A DNA stretch of 64,000 nucleotides, taken from assembly GCF_010894455.1 (NCBI RefSeq), contig NZ_JAAIXY010000019.1, positions 62,001 to 126,000 of the forward strand, given 5' to 3'. Every line of letters starts with the position of its first letter. The first letter of the stretch is position 1. Below the pieces are notes generated by a model. The model was not told where the DNA came from, ran no database searches, and saw only the letters and a list, made by a program, of their open reading frames with translations. Below are positions 9,541 through 17,889 of the stretch, piece after piece. Source of the DNA: Myxococcus eversor (lineage in GTDB: Bacteria > Myxococcota > Myxococcia > Myxococcales > Myxococcaceae). The position numbers were made by a program, and so were the translations under genes.

Positions 9541-11163
9541 TCACTCCGATTGCAGGCCCGTCAGTTGATGCAGCTCCAGCTCCTCCAGGTCGAGCTCCTG
9601 CTCGATGCGCTGGAAGGCCGCGTCTCCGATGGTGCCGTCCGCTCTCAGCGCGAGGAGCCGCTGCCGCTCGGCCGAGGTGACCCGGCGAATGGTGTCCGCG
9701 TCGGCCTCCGAAACACGACTGTCGCCCGAGGCGCTCCCAGGTGACGTGGCATCGCCACTGGCCAGGTCCGCCTCGGCGCGCCGGAGCAGGACCTCGTAGC
9801 GCCTGCGCAACAGACTCGACAGCTCCTCGCCGGACTGCGTGGACGTGGCGTCCAGCGCGGCGCGCAACGTCTCGGCACGGGCGAACTGGACCTCTCGCTC
9901 CACCGAGCCGTCATCCTCGAGGTGGAGCAGGTTGATGAGCGGACGCAGCGTCATCCCTTGCACGACGAGCGTCGCGAGCACGACGAAGAACGCCGTGAAC
10001 AAGACCAGGTCACGGTGAGGAAACTCCGGCCCGTCCGCCCCGCCCGCGGGCAGCGCCAGCGCCGCCGCGAGCGTCACAATCCCTCGCATGCCACACCACC
10101 CGACGACCGCCGCCGAGCGCCTCGACAGGCTGACTCCGTCATACCGCCCTGGCGCGCCCTTCAAGCTCGGACGGCGCAGCCAGCGGCCCAGCGCCGCGGC
10201 AGCCGAGACCCAGACGATGCGCGCGACCATCGCCGCGACGCACACGGCCGCGGCGACTCCGGTGTACTTGAATAGCGTGGGGGAATCGAGGCGCAGGAGA
10301 ATCTCCTTCAACTGGAAGCCCACCAGGATGAAGGCCAGCACGTTCAGCGCATACACCGCGAAGTCCCAGACCGCGTAGGACGGGAGGCGGACGCGCGCCG
10401 GAACGACATCCGCGGCACGCCGGGCCAGGAACATCGCGAAGACGACGACGGTGAGGATGCCAGAGAGGTGGAGCCGCTCCGCGAGCATCCAGACGGCGAA
10501 CGTCCCGCAGAACTGGACGACCACGGCGGTGGCGACGTCGTGAATCCGCGCGTTCACCCGGAGGACCACATGCGACAACACGAACCCGAGTGCCACACTG
10601 CCCACCGTGACGACCAGCAGCAATGGAATGGCGCTGACCGGTGACAGCGTCCCCGCGAGCGCCGCCCCGACGGCGAGGCGGTAGACCAGCAGCGCGCTCG
10701 CGTCATTGAAGAGGCTCTCTCCCTCCAGGATGACGAGGAGCTGATGCGGCGGGCGGAGCTGCTTGAGCACCGCTGTCGCGGCCGCCGCATCGGGAGGCGC
10801 CACAATGGCCCCGAGCGCGATGGCGACGGCCCAGGACATGTCGGGGACCAAGAGGCGCGCCACCACTGAGACGACGAGGATGGTGAGCCCGACAGCCCCG
10901 ATGGCCAGCCCCGTGACGGCGCGCCAGTTGGCCCGGAGGTCGCGAGGAGACGCATCGAACGCGGCATCCAACAGCACGGGGGCGACGAAGAGCGTGAGCG
11001 CCAGCTCGGGGTCCAGGTCGAGCGTGGGCGTACCGGGGACAAGCGCCAGGCCCGCCCCGGCGAGCGCCACCATCGCCGGGTAGGGAGTCCCGATGCGGCG
11101 GGACAGCACCGTGAGGCCCGCCCCCGCGAGCAGCATCGCGATGATGATTTCGAAGACGTGCAT
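9541..11163 (-). CDS. CPA1-type Na+/H+ antiporter
   Basis: A 540-residue membrane protein with about 12 hydrophobic segments followed by a soluble tail of roughly 130 residues. Family landmarks are the buried acidic stretch GAIVAPPDAAAATAVL and EGESLFNDASALLVYR, characteristic of the NhaP/NHE branch of cation:proton antiporters. Expected role: exchange of Na+ (or K+) for protons across the inner membrane for pH and salt homeostasis. The start at 11163 places the first membrane helix at the N-terminus; 21 upstream codons look non-coding. The acidic, helical C-terminal tail may be regulatory. Confidence 0.9.
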   Translation of the reverse strand: MHVFEIIIAMLLAGAGLTVLSRRIGTPYPAMVALAGAGLALVPGTPTLDLDPELALTLFVAPVLLDAAFDASPRDLRANWRAVTGLAIGAVGLTILVVSVVARLLVPDMSWAVAIALGAIVAPPDAAAATAVLKQLRPPHQLLVILEGESLFNDASALLVYRLAVGAALAGTLSPVSAIPLLLVVTVGSVALGFVLSHVVLRVNARIHDVATAVVVQFCGTFAVWMLAERLHLSGILTVVVFAMFLARRAADVVPARVRLPSYAVWDFAVYALNVLAFILVGFQLKEILLRLDSPTLFKYTGVAAAVCVAAMVARIVWVSAAAALGRWLRRPSLKGAPGRYDGVSLSRRSAAVVGWCGMRGIVTLAAALALPAGGADGPEFPHRDLVLFTAFFVVLATLVVQGMTLRPLINLLHLEDDGSVEREVQFARAETLRAALDATSTQSGEELSSLLRRRYEVLLRRAEADLASGDATSPGSASGDSRVSEADADTIRRVTSAERQRLLALRADGTIGDAAFQRIEQELDLEELELHQLTGLQSE

Positions 11164-11324
11164 GCGGAACGAAGCGCAGAGGACCTTTCCGGGCCCACAC
11201 CTTGCGCTCCCCGCCCGCTGACACACAAGCGACGCTCACGGATGCGTCCGGTACTCGTCGATGGTCGATGGAGTTCGCGGCGCAGCCATGAGGACGCTCC
11301 GCGTCCGCTCGGAGCCCCGCGCCC

Positions 11325-11669
11325 TCACGCCGCGCGCTGCAGCCGGCGCTTGTACTTCTCCCCCCACTCCCGCAGCCCCATCAGCACCGGCTCCAGGGAG
11401 CGGCCGAAGGCGGTCAGCTCATACTCCACGCGCGGCGGAACCTCGGCGTAGACGGTGCGCTTCACCAACCCGTCCTCCTCGAGCTCCCGCAACTGCAACG
11501 TGAGCATGCGCTGGCTGCAGTTCGGCAACCGCTTGCGCAGCTCCCCGAAGCGATGCGTGCCCTTGAGCAACCAGTACAACACCACGCCCTTCCACCGCCC
11601 GCCGATGACACCGAGGGACGCTTCCACGGCGCAGTTCGTCTTCGAGTCGTCGTCACGTTTCCGGGCCAT
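11325..11669 (-). CDS. HxlR-family transcriptional regulator, probable quinone/electrophile sensor
   Basis: A 114-residue winged-helix protein: NCAVEASLGVIGGRWK at the N-terminus, then HRFGELRKRLPNCSQRML and VYAEVPPRVEYELT, all standard for HxlR/MarR-like regulators. Cys13 lies where YodB, HypR and QsrR carry their redox-sensing cysteine. An AAGGGA ribosome site selects the ATG at 11669 rather than upstream starts. It is divergent from two quinone-reductase-type genes (11744 and 12769), and a direct repeat sits between them, so repression of those genes relieved by quinones is the likely role. This is inference from gene order and the cysteine. Confidence 0.85.
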   Translation of the reverse strand: MARKRDDDSKTNCAVEASLGVIGGRWKGVVLYWLLKGTHRFGELRKRLPNCSQRMLTLQLRELEEDGLVKRTVYAEVPPRVEYELTAFGRSLEPVLMGLREWGEKYKRRLQRAA

Positions 11670-11679
11670 GGTTCCCTTT

Positions 11680-11709
11680 TTGTGCGTACTCATCAAACTT
11701 GTGCGTACT
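11680..11709. promoter_or_regulatory. Direct repeat, probable HxlR operator
   Basis: TTGTGCGTACT occurs twice, at 11680-11690 and 11699-11709, with a 19-base period in the divergent control region. Each copy contains GTGCGTAC-type half-site symmetry. The position between both start codons suits control of both directions. Confidence 0.6.
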
Positions 11710-11743
11710 TGCGAAGAAATAACCTGAATCGTACCTCTGCACC

Positions 11744-12772
11744 ATGAAGACATGGGAACTGCAGCCGAAGCCGGGGTTCGAGGCACTCACGAGGGCCGAG
11801 CGTCCATCGCCAAGCGTGGGCGAGCGTGACGTGAAGGTGCGCGTGGGCGCGGTGTCACTCAACTATCGCGACGTGCTCATCGCGAAGGGCGCGGAGAAGA
11901 GCCTCAAGGCACCGCGCGTGCCCGTCTCCGATGGCGCGGGAGAGGTCATCGAGGTCGGCCCGGGCGTCACGCGCTGGAAGGTGGGCGACCGGGTGATGGC
12001 CAGCTTCTTCCCCCACTGGGTGGACGGGGAGCTGAGTGATGCGCACCACGCCAGCGCGCTCGGCGGCTCCGGGGCGGACGGCATGCTCCGGGAGGAGGTG
12101 GTGTTGCCCGAGCACAGCTGGGTGCGGATGCCCGCGGGGTACTCGTTCGAGGAGGCGTCGACGCTCCCGTGCGCCGGGCTGACGGCGTGGCAGGCGCTGT
12201 TCGAGGTGACGTCGCTGAGGCCGGGAGAGACGGTGCTGCTCCAGGGCTCGGGCGGCGTCTCGGTGTTCGCGTTGCAACTGGCGAAGGCCGCGGGCGCGCG
12301 GGTGCTGATGACGTCGAGCAGCGCCGACAAGGCAGTGCGGTTGCGAGAGCTCGGCGCCGAGGAGGTCATCGACTACCGGGCCGACGCGAAGTGGGGCGAA
12401 CGCGCGAAGGCGCTCACCGGCGGGCGCGGCGTGGACCTCGTGGTCGACGTCGGAGGCCAGGCCACCTTCGACCAGTCCTCCCTGGCGCTGCGCTACGGCG
12501 GCTCCATGAGCATGCTCGGCGTGCTCACCGGCGGGCGCGGCGAGGTGAACCTGCATTCGGTCTTCCACCGGCGGCAGACGGTGCACGGCGTCTACGTGGG
12601 CTCGGTGTCGATGTTCGAGCGCTTCGTCGCCGCGCTGGAGCGCACGGGCATCCGGCCCGTCATCGACCGCGTGTTCCCCTTCGACGAGGCGCGCGCCGCC
12701 TGGGAGCACCTCGCGAGCGGACAGCACCTGGGCAAGGTCGTCGTGAGCACCGACACCCGGACCGCGCCATGA
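11744..12772 (+). CDS. NAD(P)-dependent MDR-family oxidoreductase (quinone reductase-like)
   Basis: A 342-residue medium-chain dehydrogenase. It has the GroES-like N-terminus (SLNYRDVLI, GAGEVIEVGPGV, WKVGDRV) and a Rossmann domain with LLQGSGGVSVFALQLAKAAG. The cysteine/histidine pattern of the catalytic zinc is absent, placing it nearer to NADPH:quinone or crotonyl-type reductases. It is the first gene of a two-gene operon; its TGA overlaps the next ATG (ATGA), indicating translational coupling. Its position beside an HxlR regulator suggests a role in quinone or aldehyde detoxification. Confidence 0.85.
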   Translation: MKTWELQPKPGFEALTRAERPSPSVGERDVKVRVGAVSLNYRDVLIAKGAEKSLKAPRVPVSDGAGEVIEVGPGVTRWKVGDRVMASFFPHWVDGELSDAHHASALGGSGADGMLREEVVLPEHSWVRMPAGYSFEEASTLPCAGLTAWQALFEVTSLRPGETVLLQGSGGVSVFALQLAKAAGARVLMTSSSADKAVRLRELGAEEVIDYRADAKWGERAKALTGGRGVDLVVDVGGQATFDQSSLALRYGGSMSMLGVLTGGRGEVNLHSVFHRRQTVHGVYVGSVSMFERFVAALERTGIRPVIDRVFPFDEARAAWEHLASGQHLGKVVVSTDTRTAP

Positions 12773-13569
12773 ACGTCCTGATTGTCTACGCCCATCCGGA
12801 GCCACAATCACTCAATGGGGCCCTGAAGGACCTCGCCGTGAGCCACCTCACCGCGCGGGGCCATGCGGTGCGTGTCTCCGACCTCTACGCCATGGACTGG
12901 AAGGCGACGGCCGATGGCGGTGACTTCCTCCACCATCAGGCGGGGGAGAAGCTGACCTATCGACTGGCATCGAAGGGTGCCTTCGCTGACGGCTCGCAGA
13001 GCCCGGACATCGCGGCCGAGCAGGAGAAGCTGCTCTGGGCCCAGGCGGTCCTCTTCCAGTTCCCGCTGTGGTGGTTCTCGATGCCCGCCATCATGAAGGG
13101 CTGGGTCGACCGCGTCTTCGCCGCCGGCTTCGCCTATGGCGTGGGGGTGCATGAAGGCGAACGCTGGGGAGACCGCTATGGCGAGGGTACGCTGGCGGGT
13201 CGCCGCGCCATGCTGTCCGTCACCATCGGCGGGCGCGCGCCGCACTACTCCGAGCGTGGCGTCAACGGAGCCTTGGACGACCTCCTCTTCCCCATCCAGC
13301 ACGGGGTGCTCTTCTATCCCGGCATGGAGGTGCTGCCGCCCTTCACCGCGTACCAGGTCGACCGCCTGAAAGCCGAGGAGTGGCCCCCCATCGCGGAGGC
13401 GTACAAGGCACGGCTGGACGGCTTGTTCACGGACGCGCCCATTGCGTTCCGAACGCAGAACGGTGGGTACTACGATGGCCAGCAGGTGCTCAAGCCCGGC
13501 CTCGGCCAAGGAGCCTCGGGCACGGGCATCCATGTGCACGCGCCGGGCGAACAGTCTCCGCTCAGATGA
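12769..13569 (+). CDS. NAD(P)H:quinone oxidoreductase, flavodoxin-like fold
   Basis: A 266-residue protein of the NQO1/MdaB/KefF type. It begins MNVLIVYAHPEPQSLNGAL (FMN/FAD phosphate-binding loop) and has QFPLWWFSMPAIMKGWVDRV and a later SVTIGGRAP motif. Family members reduce quinones by two electrons, avoiding semiquinones. It is coupled by a four-base overlap to the preceding dehydrogenase, and both probably answer to the divergent HxlR regulator. The C-terminal 50 residues beyond the core are slightly longer than in short MdaB proteins. Confidence 0.88.
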   Translation: MNVLIVYAHPEPQSLNGALKDLAVSHLTARGHAVRVSDLYAMDWKATADGGDFLHHQAGEKLTYRLASKGAFADGSQSPDIAAEQEKLLWAQAVLFQFPLWWFSMPAIMKGWVDRVFAAGFAYGVGVHEGERWGDRYGEGTLAGRRAMLSVTIGGRAPHYSERGVNGALDDLLFPIQHGVLFYPGMEVLPPFTAYQVDRLKAEEWPPIAEAYKARLDGLFTDAPIAFRTQNGGYYDGQQVLKPGLGQGASGTGIHVHAPGEQSPLR

Positions 13570-13616
13570 GCGGGGTGGCCAGGTCGAAACCAGCCCGGCG
13601 GGGACTCCGACATCGC

Positions 13617-13640
13617 GGGGAGCGCGCTCATGCGCTCCCC
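13617..13640. terminator. Strong hairpin between convergent genes
   Basis: GGGGAGCGC at 13617-13625 and GCGCTCCCC at 13632-13640 form a perfect 9-bp stem with a six-base loop. It lies between the quinone reductase operon and the convergent lipoprotein gene and could stop transcription from both sides, though no T-run follows. Confidence 0.5.
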
Positions 13641-13656
13641 CGCGCTGGCCGAGCGA

Positions 13657-13947
13657 CTACGGACAGATGAACCGGATGTCCGTGTAGTACGGCGTCACCT
13701 GGCCCGACTGCGTGACGTACCCTTCACAGTCGTAGCGCCACGCGCCCGCCCAGGTCGTCTTGGCCGCGCTCGTGTAATAGGTCCGGTGCTCGCCGTAGCG
13801 CTCCCCACCACCGGGCGGCTCCGCGTGCTGCTCCACCGTGCTCACATCGGGGGCGGCTTCGCCCTCCGCGGACTGCTCGGGAGCCGGTCCACCGCAAGCG
13901 CAGGCCAGCAGCGCGGAAATTCCCACGACCCAACGGGACAGCATCAT
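13657..13947 (-). CDS. Small exported lipoprotein (DUF6289-like)
   Basis: A 96-residue protein starting at an ATG six bases after AAGGAG. The signal ends LLACACGG (lipobox cysteine). The acidic linker is followed by a short domain, TYYTSAAKTTWAGAWRYDCEGYV then QVTPYYTDIRFICP, with two cysteines that could bond. This YY...SD/G...C...YYT...C pattern resembles small DUF6289-type proteins found in actinobacteria and myxobacteria; I am not sure of the family. Function unknown. Confidence 0.7.
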   Translation of the reverse strand: MMLSRWVVGISALLACACGGPAPEQSAEGEAAPDVSTVEQHAEPPGGGERYGEHRTYYTSAAKTTWAGAWRYDCEGYVTQSGQVTPYYTDIRFICP

Positions 13948-14244
13948 CGTGCGCTCCTTGTTAAAGAGTATCGATATGACAAATGCAACCCTATCAATCT
14001 CTGCCGCTGGCGTCCAGACAGCCCATGTTTTCATTCATGGAAAATACACCCGATGTATCACCGCCCGCCGTTTGACAATCATCGCCTGAAACCGGACCCG
14101 ACCTGAGCGATTGCATCACCCGCCCGACACCTCCGCCCCTGGGACTCCCGATGGATGTCGTCGTCCGGACGCCGTGCCTGGCAGCCCATGAAGGGGGGCC
14201 GAGTCTGCCTGGGACACGTCCTCCGCGTGTGTCATGCTTTGGCC

Positions 14245-16407
14245 ATGGCGGATGCGCTCGAAGCAGACACGGCGGCTCCTGGCGGGTTGGACCGGCGCGG
14301 GTTCCTGACCTGGGTGGTGGCCTCTCCCACGTTGATGATCGCCGCGAGGATGGGGCTCGACGTGCCGGCGGCGGACGCGACGGAAGTGCCCGTGACGGCG
14401 ACAGAGACTCCGCTCAGTCTCTACATCGCGCTCCAGCTCGACGGTCGGGTCGTCACCACGCTGCCGCGCACGGAGATGGGCCAGGGCATCACCACGGCCG
14501 TGGCCATGCTCGTCGCGGAGGAGCTGGACGTGGCGCTCGACGCGGTCGACGTGCGCAGCGCGGATGCGGACCCGCGCTGGCTCATCCAGCTCACCGGGCT
14601 GTCCTCGACGATGCGCTACCTGACGGGCCCGCTTCGCGCCGCGGCGGCGGAGGCCCGCGCGCGGCTCGTCACCGCGGCGGCGCTCCGCTGGCGGGTGCTC
14701 GCCCCCACCCTCACCACCTCCCAAGGCGAGGTGCGTGCTCCGGACGGCCGGCGGCTCGGCTACGGCGAGCTGGCGGAGGAAGCCGCGCGCGTGCTGCTGC
14801 CCCTGGTCTCCACGCGGCCCAAGCCGGAGAGCCAGTACACCGTCGTGGGTCGGCCCACGGGACGCATCGACGCGCTGGACATCGTCACCGGCGCGGCGCG
14901 CTACGCCCTGGACCTGGACCTCCCCGGGGCGCTGCCCACGGTGGTGGCAAGGCCTCCCACGCTGCGTGGCGCGGTCCAGTCCTTCAACGACGGCGTGGCC
15001 CGGACGATGCCGGGAGTGGTGGGCGTGGTATGGCTGCCCTCGGGTGTGGCGGTGGCGGCGCGGACCTTCGCGCAGGCCTTCGCCGCGCGTGACGCCCTCC
15101 AGGTCTCCTGGACGCCGGGACCGGCCAGCACGCTGTCCGACGTCGACATCCGCTCCCGCCTTCGGGATGCGATAGGCCCTCGTCCCCTGCCACCACTGCT
15201 GACGACGCGGACGGTGGAGGGCCGCTTCGACTTCCCCTACCTCGCGCACGCACCCATGGAGACGCAGAGCTGTCTGGCCCACGTGCGGGGCACGAGCGCC
15301 GAGGTCTGGCTGGGGGCCCAGGACCCCAAGTACGCGCAGCGCGAGGTCGCCCGGGCGCTCGGCTGGGACCTCACGCCCCAGCGAGTCACCGTGCACGTGA
15401 CCCGGGCCGGTGGCGGCTTCGGTCGCAGGTTCTTCAATCAAGCCGCCGTGGAAGCCGCGCTCGTCTCACGCGCCATCGGCCAGCCGGTGAAGTTGATGTG
15501 GAGCCGCAACGACGACATGCGCCACGGCCACTTCCGGCCCGCCAGCCATCACCGCATCCTCGCCCACCTGGGGTTGGGCGGAAGCATCCTTGGCTGGCAC
15601 CACCGCGCCGCCATTCCCACCGTGGAGCTTCCTCACGGCTTCGGCGATGTACTCACCGCGCTGCTCGGAGAGGCCCTGCCCGATGCGACGAGCGCCGTGT
15701 TCTTCGCCATCTCCCAGCGCATCCCCTACCGCTTCGGCTTCGCGAGCCATGAGCTGCGCGAGGTCCCCATCCCCATTCCCACCGCCTCCTTCCGCTCGGT
15801 GTTCACCAGCCAGGTGGGCGTGGCCAACGAGGTGTTCGTCGACCAGCTCGCCCGTGAGCTCCAGGTGGACCCCGTGGCCCTGCGGCGCTCCCGGCTCCCC
15901 TCCAACAGCCGGCTCAAGGCCGTCCTCGACAAGGTCGTGTCGGTGGGCCAGTGGGGCCGGGCCCTTCCGCCCGGAGTCGCCCAGGGCGTCGCCGTGCTCG
16001 AGGAGTGGGAGAGCGCCATCGCGCACCTCATCGAGGTGGACGTCAGCAGCGGGACACCTCGGGTGCTGCGCGTGGTCATCGCCGCGGACGTCGGCCTTCC
16101 CATCAATCCCAAGGGAATCGAAGCCCAGCTCCAGGGCGCCGCGGTGGACGCCATGTCCACGACGTTGAGCGCGGGGCTCCACATCGACTCGGGCGCGGTG
16201 CGCGAGGGCAGCTTCGCGGACTACCGCTGGCTGCGGATGAAGCACGTCCCCTCCGACATCCAGGTGCACCTGGTCCGCTCGGACGACCGCGTGGGTGGCG
16301 TGGGAGAGCTGGGCTATCCCAGCGCCGCGGCGGCCCTGACCAACGCCATTGCCCGAGCCACCGGCACCATGCCCACCCGCTTCCCCATCCTCGACGAGGG
16401 AGTCTGA
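14245..16407 (+). CDS. Molybdopterin-binding large subunit, isoquinoline 1-oxidoreductase (IorB)-like
   Basis: A 720-residue protein with a twin-arginine-type leader (LDRRGFLTWVVASPTLM), as in periplasmic IorB-type subunits. Xanthine-dehydrogenase-family motifs include TEMGQGITTA near the start, PMETQSCLA, RAGGGFGRRF and VGELGYPSAAAALTNAI at the end. It should hydroxylate a heterocycle or aldehyde with a Mo-cytosine-dinucleotide cofactor. The 2Fe-2S subunit gene follows after two bases, and no FAD subunit is present, matching the two-subunit Ior type that passes electrons to a cytochrome or quinone. The start at 14245 is chosen for the leader; the true substrate is unknown. Confidence 0.88.
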   Translation: MADALEADTAAPGGLDRRGFLTWVVASPTLMIAARMGLDVPAADATEVPVTATETPLSLYIALQLDGRVVTTLPRTEMGQGITTAVAMLVAEELDVALDAVDVRSADADPRWLIQLTGLSSTMRYLTGPLRAAAAEARARLVTAAALRWRVLAPTLTTSQGEVRAPDGRRLGYGELAEEAARVLLPLVSTRPKPESQYTVVGRPTGRIDALDIVTGAARYALDLDLPGALPTVVARPPTLRGAVQSFNDGVARTMPGVVGVVWLPSGVAVAARTFAQAFAARDALQVSWTPGPASTLSDVDIRSRLRDAIGPRPLPPLLTTRTVEGRFDFPYLAHAPMETQSCLAHVRGTSAEVWLGAQDPKYAQREVARALGWDLTPQRVTVHVTRAGGGFGRRFFNQAAVEAALVSRAIGQPVKLMWSRNDDMRHGHFRPASHHRILAHLGLGGSILGWHHRAAIPTVELPHGFGDVLTALLGEALPDATSAVFFAISQRIPYRFGFASHELREVPIPIPTASFRSVFTSQVGVANEVFVDQLARELQVDPVALRRSRLPSNSRLKAVLDKVVSVGQWGRALPPGVAQGVAVLEEWESAIAHLIEVDVSSGTPRVLRVVIAADVGLPINPKGIEAQLQGAAVDAMSTTLSAGLHIDSGAVREGSFADYRWLRMKHVPSDIQVHLVRSDDRVGGVGELGYPSAAAALTNAIARATGTMPTRFPILDEGV

Positions 16408-16409
16408 CC

Positions 16410-16895
16410 ATGCTGGCCCATCAATTCATCCTCAATGGTCAGACGGTGACGGTGGAGACGCCCTCGGACCTGCCCCTGCTGTGGGTGCTCCGCGACGTGC
16501 TGGGAGTCAGGGGGCCCAAGTACGGCTGCGGCGTGGGCGTGTGTGGCGCGTGCACCAGCCACCTGGACGGCGAGGCCTTCCGCCCCTGCATCCACCCCGT
16601 GGGCAGCCTCTCCGGCCACGAGGTGATGACCATTGAAGGACTGGGCGCCCAGGGACTGCACCCCGTGCAGCAAGCCTGGATTGACGAGGACGTGGCCCAG
16701 TGTGGCTTCTGCCAGCCGGGGCAGATCATGGCCGCGGTGGCGCTGCTGCGGAAGAACGCCCACCCGACCGACGCGGACATCGACGCCGCCATGAGCGAGA
16801 ACGTCTGCCGCTGCGGCACCTATGTCCGCATCCGCGCCGCCATCAAACGCGCGGCCCTGCTGCTGAGAAGCGGAGCGGGCGTAACAGGCGGGTGA
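16410..16895 (+). CDS. 2Fe-2S subunit of molybdenum hydroxylase, IorA-like
   Basis: A 161-residue ferredoxin-type small subunit. The plant-type cluster motif GCGVGVCGACTSHLDG is followed by the second cluster motifs QCGFCQPGQIMAA and ENVCRCGTYVRIRAAI. It carries electrons from the Mo site of the preceding large subunit. Unlike the usual small-then-large order of iorAB, the large subunit comes first here, and the spacing of two bases implies co-translation. It has no leader and is probably carried out of the cell with the Tat-tagged partner. Confidence 0.93.
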   Translation: MLAHQFILNGQTVTVETPSDLPLLWVLRDVLGVRGPKYGCGVGVCGACTSHLDGEAFRPCIHPVGSLSGHEVMTIEGLGAQGLHPVQQAWIDEDVAQCGFCQPGQIMAAVALLRKNAHPTDADIDAAMSENVCRCGTYVRIRAAIKRAALLLRSGAGVTGG

Positions 16896-16936
16896 GGCCA
16901 CGAAAAGCCCGCTGACTCGCGCGCCTCACGGCGTGA

Positions 16937-16956
16937 ACTCCCCGTCAACAGGGAGT
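16937..16956. terminator. Weak hairpin between convergent genes
   Basis: ACTCCC at 16937-16942 pairs with GGGAGT at 16951-16956. It is the only hairpin seen between the iorA-like gene and the convergent DUF2147 gene; no T-run. Confidence 0.3.
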
Positions 16957-16981
16957 CCACCCGGGCACACGAGGCGACGAG

Positions 16982-17458
16982 CTACTCGGTGGCGCGGACC
17001 CAGTGCTGGGTGCGGCCGAGCAGCGACATGCCGATGTAGCCGCGAACCTTCAGCTTCTTGCCGCCGTCCTCGACGGCGATCTTGCACTTGTAGGTCTTGC
17101 CGTTCGCCGGGTCGAGGATGGTGCCACCGTTCCACTCGTCGTCGTCCTTCTTCAGGTCGCGCAGGATGGTCATCCCGATGATGGGCTGGTCCTTCAGCGA
17201 GCCCTGGCACTTGTCACAGACCGGGTTCTGCTCTTCCTTCGGGTCGCGGAAGAGCTTCTCGATTTTGCCAACGAGCTTGCCGTCCTCCTCGGAGATGACG
17301 ATGACCGACTTGGGCTTCTTGGTCTCGTCATCGATGGTCGTCCAGCGACCGACGGCGGCATTCGCCTCCGCGGCGGCGGGGGCCTTGTCCTCGGCCAGGG
17401 CGCTCGAGGCAATCATCAGGGTCAGAGAAGCGAGTCCGAACCACCGGGTTGCGTTCAT
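16982..17458 (-). CDS. Secreted DUF2147 protein
   Basis: A 158-residue protein with a signal peptide (LASLTLMIASSALA-E). The mature part starts with GRWTTIDDETKKPKSVIVI, has a CDKC pair, and ends KLKVRGYIGMSLLGRTQHW, matching the DUF2147 family of about 120 residues whose members are small calycin-like beta-barrel proteins outside the cytoplasm. No ligand or reaction is established for the family. It appears to be a single-gene unit. Confidence 0.88.
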   Translation of the reverse strand: MNATRWFGLASLTLMIASSALAEDKAPAAAEANAAVGRWTTIDDETKKPKSVIVISEEDGKLVGKIEKLFRDPKEEQNPVCDKCQGSLKDQPIIGMTILRDLKKDDDEWNGGTILDPANGKTYKCKIAVEDGGKKLKVRGYIGMSLLGRTQHWVRATE

Positions 17459-17649
17459 GTCTTGAGGTCCTTCTGCGCGGGGCTCACATCAGAGGGGGCT
17501 TGCGCTCCAGCGTCCCATCACACCGTTTGTACTCCACCGCTGTGCCGTCAGGCAGCCCCTCGTGGAATTCTGTGAGGTGCTCGAACGTGCCGCTCCGCGG
17601 CATGCACGGCCCACCCGCACTCCCAGGGCAGGCCGTGCAGCCCCCGACT

Positions 17650-17823
17650 CGCAGGCTCCCCATTCCCGGCCCCCCCAGCCTGCACCGCCTGGGAGAGAAC
17701 CTCGGCGCGGCCGAGCGGGTGCTGACGACGGAGGACCTGCGCGAGCTCACCGACGCGGCCTCGAAAATCACCGTGCAGGGCGCCCGCTACCCGGACACGC
17801 TGGAGAAGACGACGGGACGCTGA
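17650..17823 (+). pseudogene. Aldo/keto reductase C-terminal remnant
   Basis: The last 57 codons of an otherwise unconvincing frame read LPIPGPPSLHRLGENLGAA, a TTEDLRELTDAASKI segment and VQGARYPDTLEKTTGR. This is the standard C-terminus of AKR enzymes (NADPH-binding IPG-x-x-x-x-HRxEEN segment and terminal helix). The roughly 270 residues that should precede it are missing: 17459-17650 shows no barrel strands. The stretch is therefore a decayed tail of a deleted gene, lying between the DUF2147 and dihydrofolate-reductase-like genes. Confidence 0.75.
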
Positions 17824-17889
17824 GCCGCCAGCCGCCAGCCTCGCGGAAACGCGCTACCCTGCCGACCGCCCCCTCATGAGGAGCCGTCA

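Noticed and set aside
17484..17663. Cys-containing short minus-strand frame antisense to the aldo/keto reductase remnant
   Set aside because: Has a neat C-terminus but no signal or ribosome site; probably chance in GC-rich DNA.
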